Shown piece after piece: positions 6,095-6,695 of a stretch of 6,695 bases of DNA. Position numbers and translations under genes: made by a program. Every line of letters begins with the position of its first letter. Position 1 is the first letter of the stretch. The notes beneath the pieces were generated by a model, which had not been told where the DNA came from, did not search any database, and saw only the letters and a list, made by a program, of their open reading frames with translations. Origin of the DNA: Actinomycetes bacterium (lineage in GTDB: Bacteria > Actinomycetota > Acidimicrobiia > Acidimicrobiales > Palsa-688); assembly GCA_021846485.1 (NCBI GenBank), contig JAJZWW010000182.1, positions 1 to 6,695 of the forward strand. The letters run 5' to 3'.

Positions 6095-6325
6095 TTACGC
6101 AGGGTCGAGCAGCGGGAGCATCCGGTCCTGGAGCACGGCGGCGGCGTAGTGGAGAGCCTCGGTGACGTCTTCGGAGCTCAGGTCGGGGAGGGCGGCGACG
6201 ATGTCGGCGGTGCTCATCCCGTCAGCGACCATGGCCACTACGGTGGCCACCGGGATGCGCAGGCTGCGGATGCACGCCTGCCCGCCCATCTGGTTGGGGT
6301 TGACGGTGATCCGTTCGAAGCGCAT
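6095..6325 (-). CDS. DUF433-family antitoxin
   Basis: 76-residue protein, first gene of the pair. The DUF433 signature is visible from end to end: ITVNPNQMGGQACIRSLRIPV (6-26, the family's I-x-x-x-P-x-x-x-G-G-x-x-x-I-R-x-x-R-I-x-V), VVAMVADGMSTADIVAALPDLS (a helix-turn-helix-like pair, 29-50) and SSEDVTEALHYAAA (50-63). The family is the antitoxin partner of DUF5615 toxins; it neutralises the toxin and, with its HTH, probably represses its own operon. The start is set by GGAGGAGGT 4 bp ahead of the ATG at 6325-6323. The frame stays open upstream to 6625, but that extension runs through the tRNA-derived repeat and is not plausible protein. Antitoxin first, toxin second, 13 bp apart: one transcript. 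Confidence 0.88.
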   Translation of the reverse strand: MRFERITVNPNQMGGQACIRSLRIPVATVVAMVADGMSTADIVAALPDLSSEDVTEALHYAAAVLQDRMLPLLDPA

Positions 6326-6528
6326 AGCGACCTCCTCCTCGCCGGCAGGGTACTCCCTCCGCCGCTCCCGGCGACGCCTGGGCCGGGACCCAACAGGCAA
6401 CCAACAAGTCCCTCCCATTCTGTTGTCCGAGGTCTCGCTCCCTCGCATCCACCCAGGCCGGGACCGCCACCGATCAGCCACAACGCCACGGGGTGCGACG
6501 ACGCTGGAGCCGCTGCCACCGCCCTGGC
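6326..6528 (-). other. Leader of the toxin-antitoxin operon, non-coding
   Basis: 203 bp between the antitoxin start and the tRNA fragment, somewhat less GC-rich around 6391-6425. It contains inverted CAACAG (6391-6396) / CTGTTG (6420-6425) and a nearby extra CAACAA, which could be sites for antitoxin autoregulation. I could not identify a convincing -35/-10 pair, and no gene is apparent. Confidence 0.35.
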
Positions 6529-6573
6529 GGGACTCATAATCCCTCGGTCGTGGGTTCGATCCCCACCGGGCCC
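6529..6573 (+). repeat. tRNA 3'-half fragment, distal copy (attR-like)
   Basis: Exact copy of the anticodon arm, variable loop, T-arm and 3' acceptor strand of the CAT tRNA at 5597-5672. The 5' acceptor and D-arm are absent: sequence upstream of 6529 has no similarity to them. Downstream, the discriminator is G instead of A and CCA is replaced by CCG. It cannot make a functional tRNA. Confidence 0.93.
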
Positions 6574-6591
6574 GCCGCCGCCCGCCGCCAC

Positions 6592-6623
6592 GCCACCCCA
6601 CCACCACCGCCATTCGGGGTGGC
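6592..6623. repeat. Inverted repeat downstream of the tRNA fragment
   Basis: GCCACCCC (6592-6599) and GGGGTGGC (6616-6623) are perfect complements with a 16-nt loop. No T-run follows on either strand, so terminator function is uncertain. Confidence 0.4.
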
Positions 6624-6674
6624 ACCTGCCGCAGCTCTGACCGGCCGGAGCGGCGGTGCGGTGCGAGGGTCGGC

Positions 6675-6695
6675 GGGAGGAGTTGAAGGGTGTGG
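6675..6695 (+). promoter_or_regulatory. Possible ribosome binding site and GTG start cut by window end
   Basis: GGGAGGAG at 6675-6682 is a strong Shine-Dalgarno match, and a GTG at 6690-6692 lies 7 nt beyond it. A plus-strand gene may begin here, but only two codons are visible. TTG at 6683 is too close to the site to be the start. Confidence 0.25.

Larger units (their letters stand above)
5624..6573. mobile_element. tRNA-bounded mini-island carrying a toxin-antitoxin pair
   Basis: A segment with a 905-bp repeat unit, bounded on the left by the 3' half of an intact tRNA gene and on the right by an exact 45-bp copy of it. Inside are only a DUF433/DUF5615-type toxin-antitoxin operon and its ~200-bp leader. 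There is no integrase, excisionase or replication gene. I infer a remnant of a larger integrated element reduced by deletion, or a non-autonomous element moved by an integrase supplied elsewhere. A plain segmental duplication of the tRNA 3' half cannot be excluded. The distal copy lacks the discriminator A and CCA, so it has decayed or came from a different att site. Confidence 0.65.

Noticed and set aside
6326..6625. N-terminal 100-residue extension of the DUF433 antitoxin
   Set aside because: It would translate through the tRNA fragment; the ATG at 6325 has a strong ribosome site and starts exactly at the family's N-terminus.
1..6695. CRISPR array, origin of replication or rRNA
   Set aside because: No regularly spaced repeats, DnaA-box clusters or rRNA-like sequence were seen.

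Overview
The window is very GC-rich, with GTG starts, Shine-Dalgarno-led genes and a dnaG-rpoD junction. It reads as chromosome from a high-GC Gram-positive, most likely an actinobacterium. The style of the primase C-terminus and of the sigma factor recalls Acidimicrobiia, but that lineage is inference only.

Layout, left to right. (1) Positions 1-2232 hold the 3' end of a probable DNA primase gene (dnaG), overlapping by 8 bp the start of a complete primary sigma-70 factor gene (rpoD), as in the classical macromolecular-synthesis operon. (2) Positions 2233-2438 are non-coding. They are dominated by a ~130-bp nested inverted repeat flanked by an 11-bp direct duplication, which looks like a MITE (a non-autonomous insertion) or a very strong hairpin. 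It sits just before a tRNA-Asn(GTT) gene at 2439-2511. (3) A flavin monooxygenase of the EthA/Baeyer-Villiger type (2560-4146, +) converges, with only 9 bp between stop codons, on an ACAD10/11-like acyl-CoA dehydrogenase (4156-5442, -). Both are catabolic enzymes of the kind these soil and freshwater organisms carry in quantity; the sequence does not show that they share a pathway. (4) A CAT-anticodon tRNA at 5597-5672, more like tRNA-Ile2 than elongator Met, is followed by a compact two-gene toxin-antitoxin module on the minus strand: a DUF433 antitoxin (6095-6325) and a DUF5615 PIN-like toxin (5710-6081). A perfect 45-bp copy of the tRNA 3' half lies at 6529-6573.

The most notable structure is that last one. 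A ~905-bp segment carries nothing recognisable except a toxin-antitoxin pair and is bounded by a tRNA gene and an exact copy of its 3' half. This is the footprint of site-specific integration at a tRNA gene, but no integrase is present. It may be a stripped-down island held in place by its addiction module, or a mini-element moved in trans. The second notable structure is the palindromic element between rpoD and tRNA-Asn. The right edge (6574-6695) is non-coding except for a possible ribosome binding site and GTG start cut by the window end.
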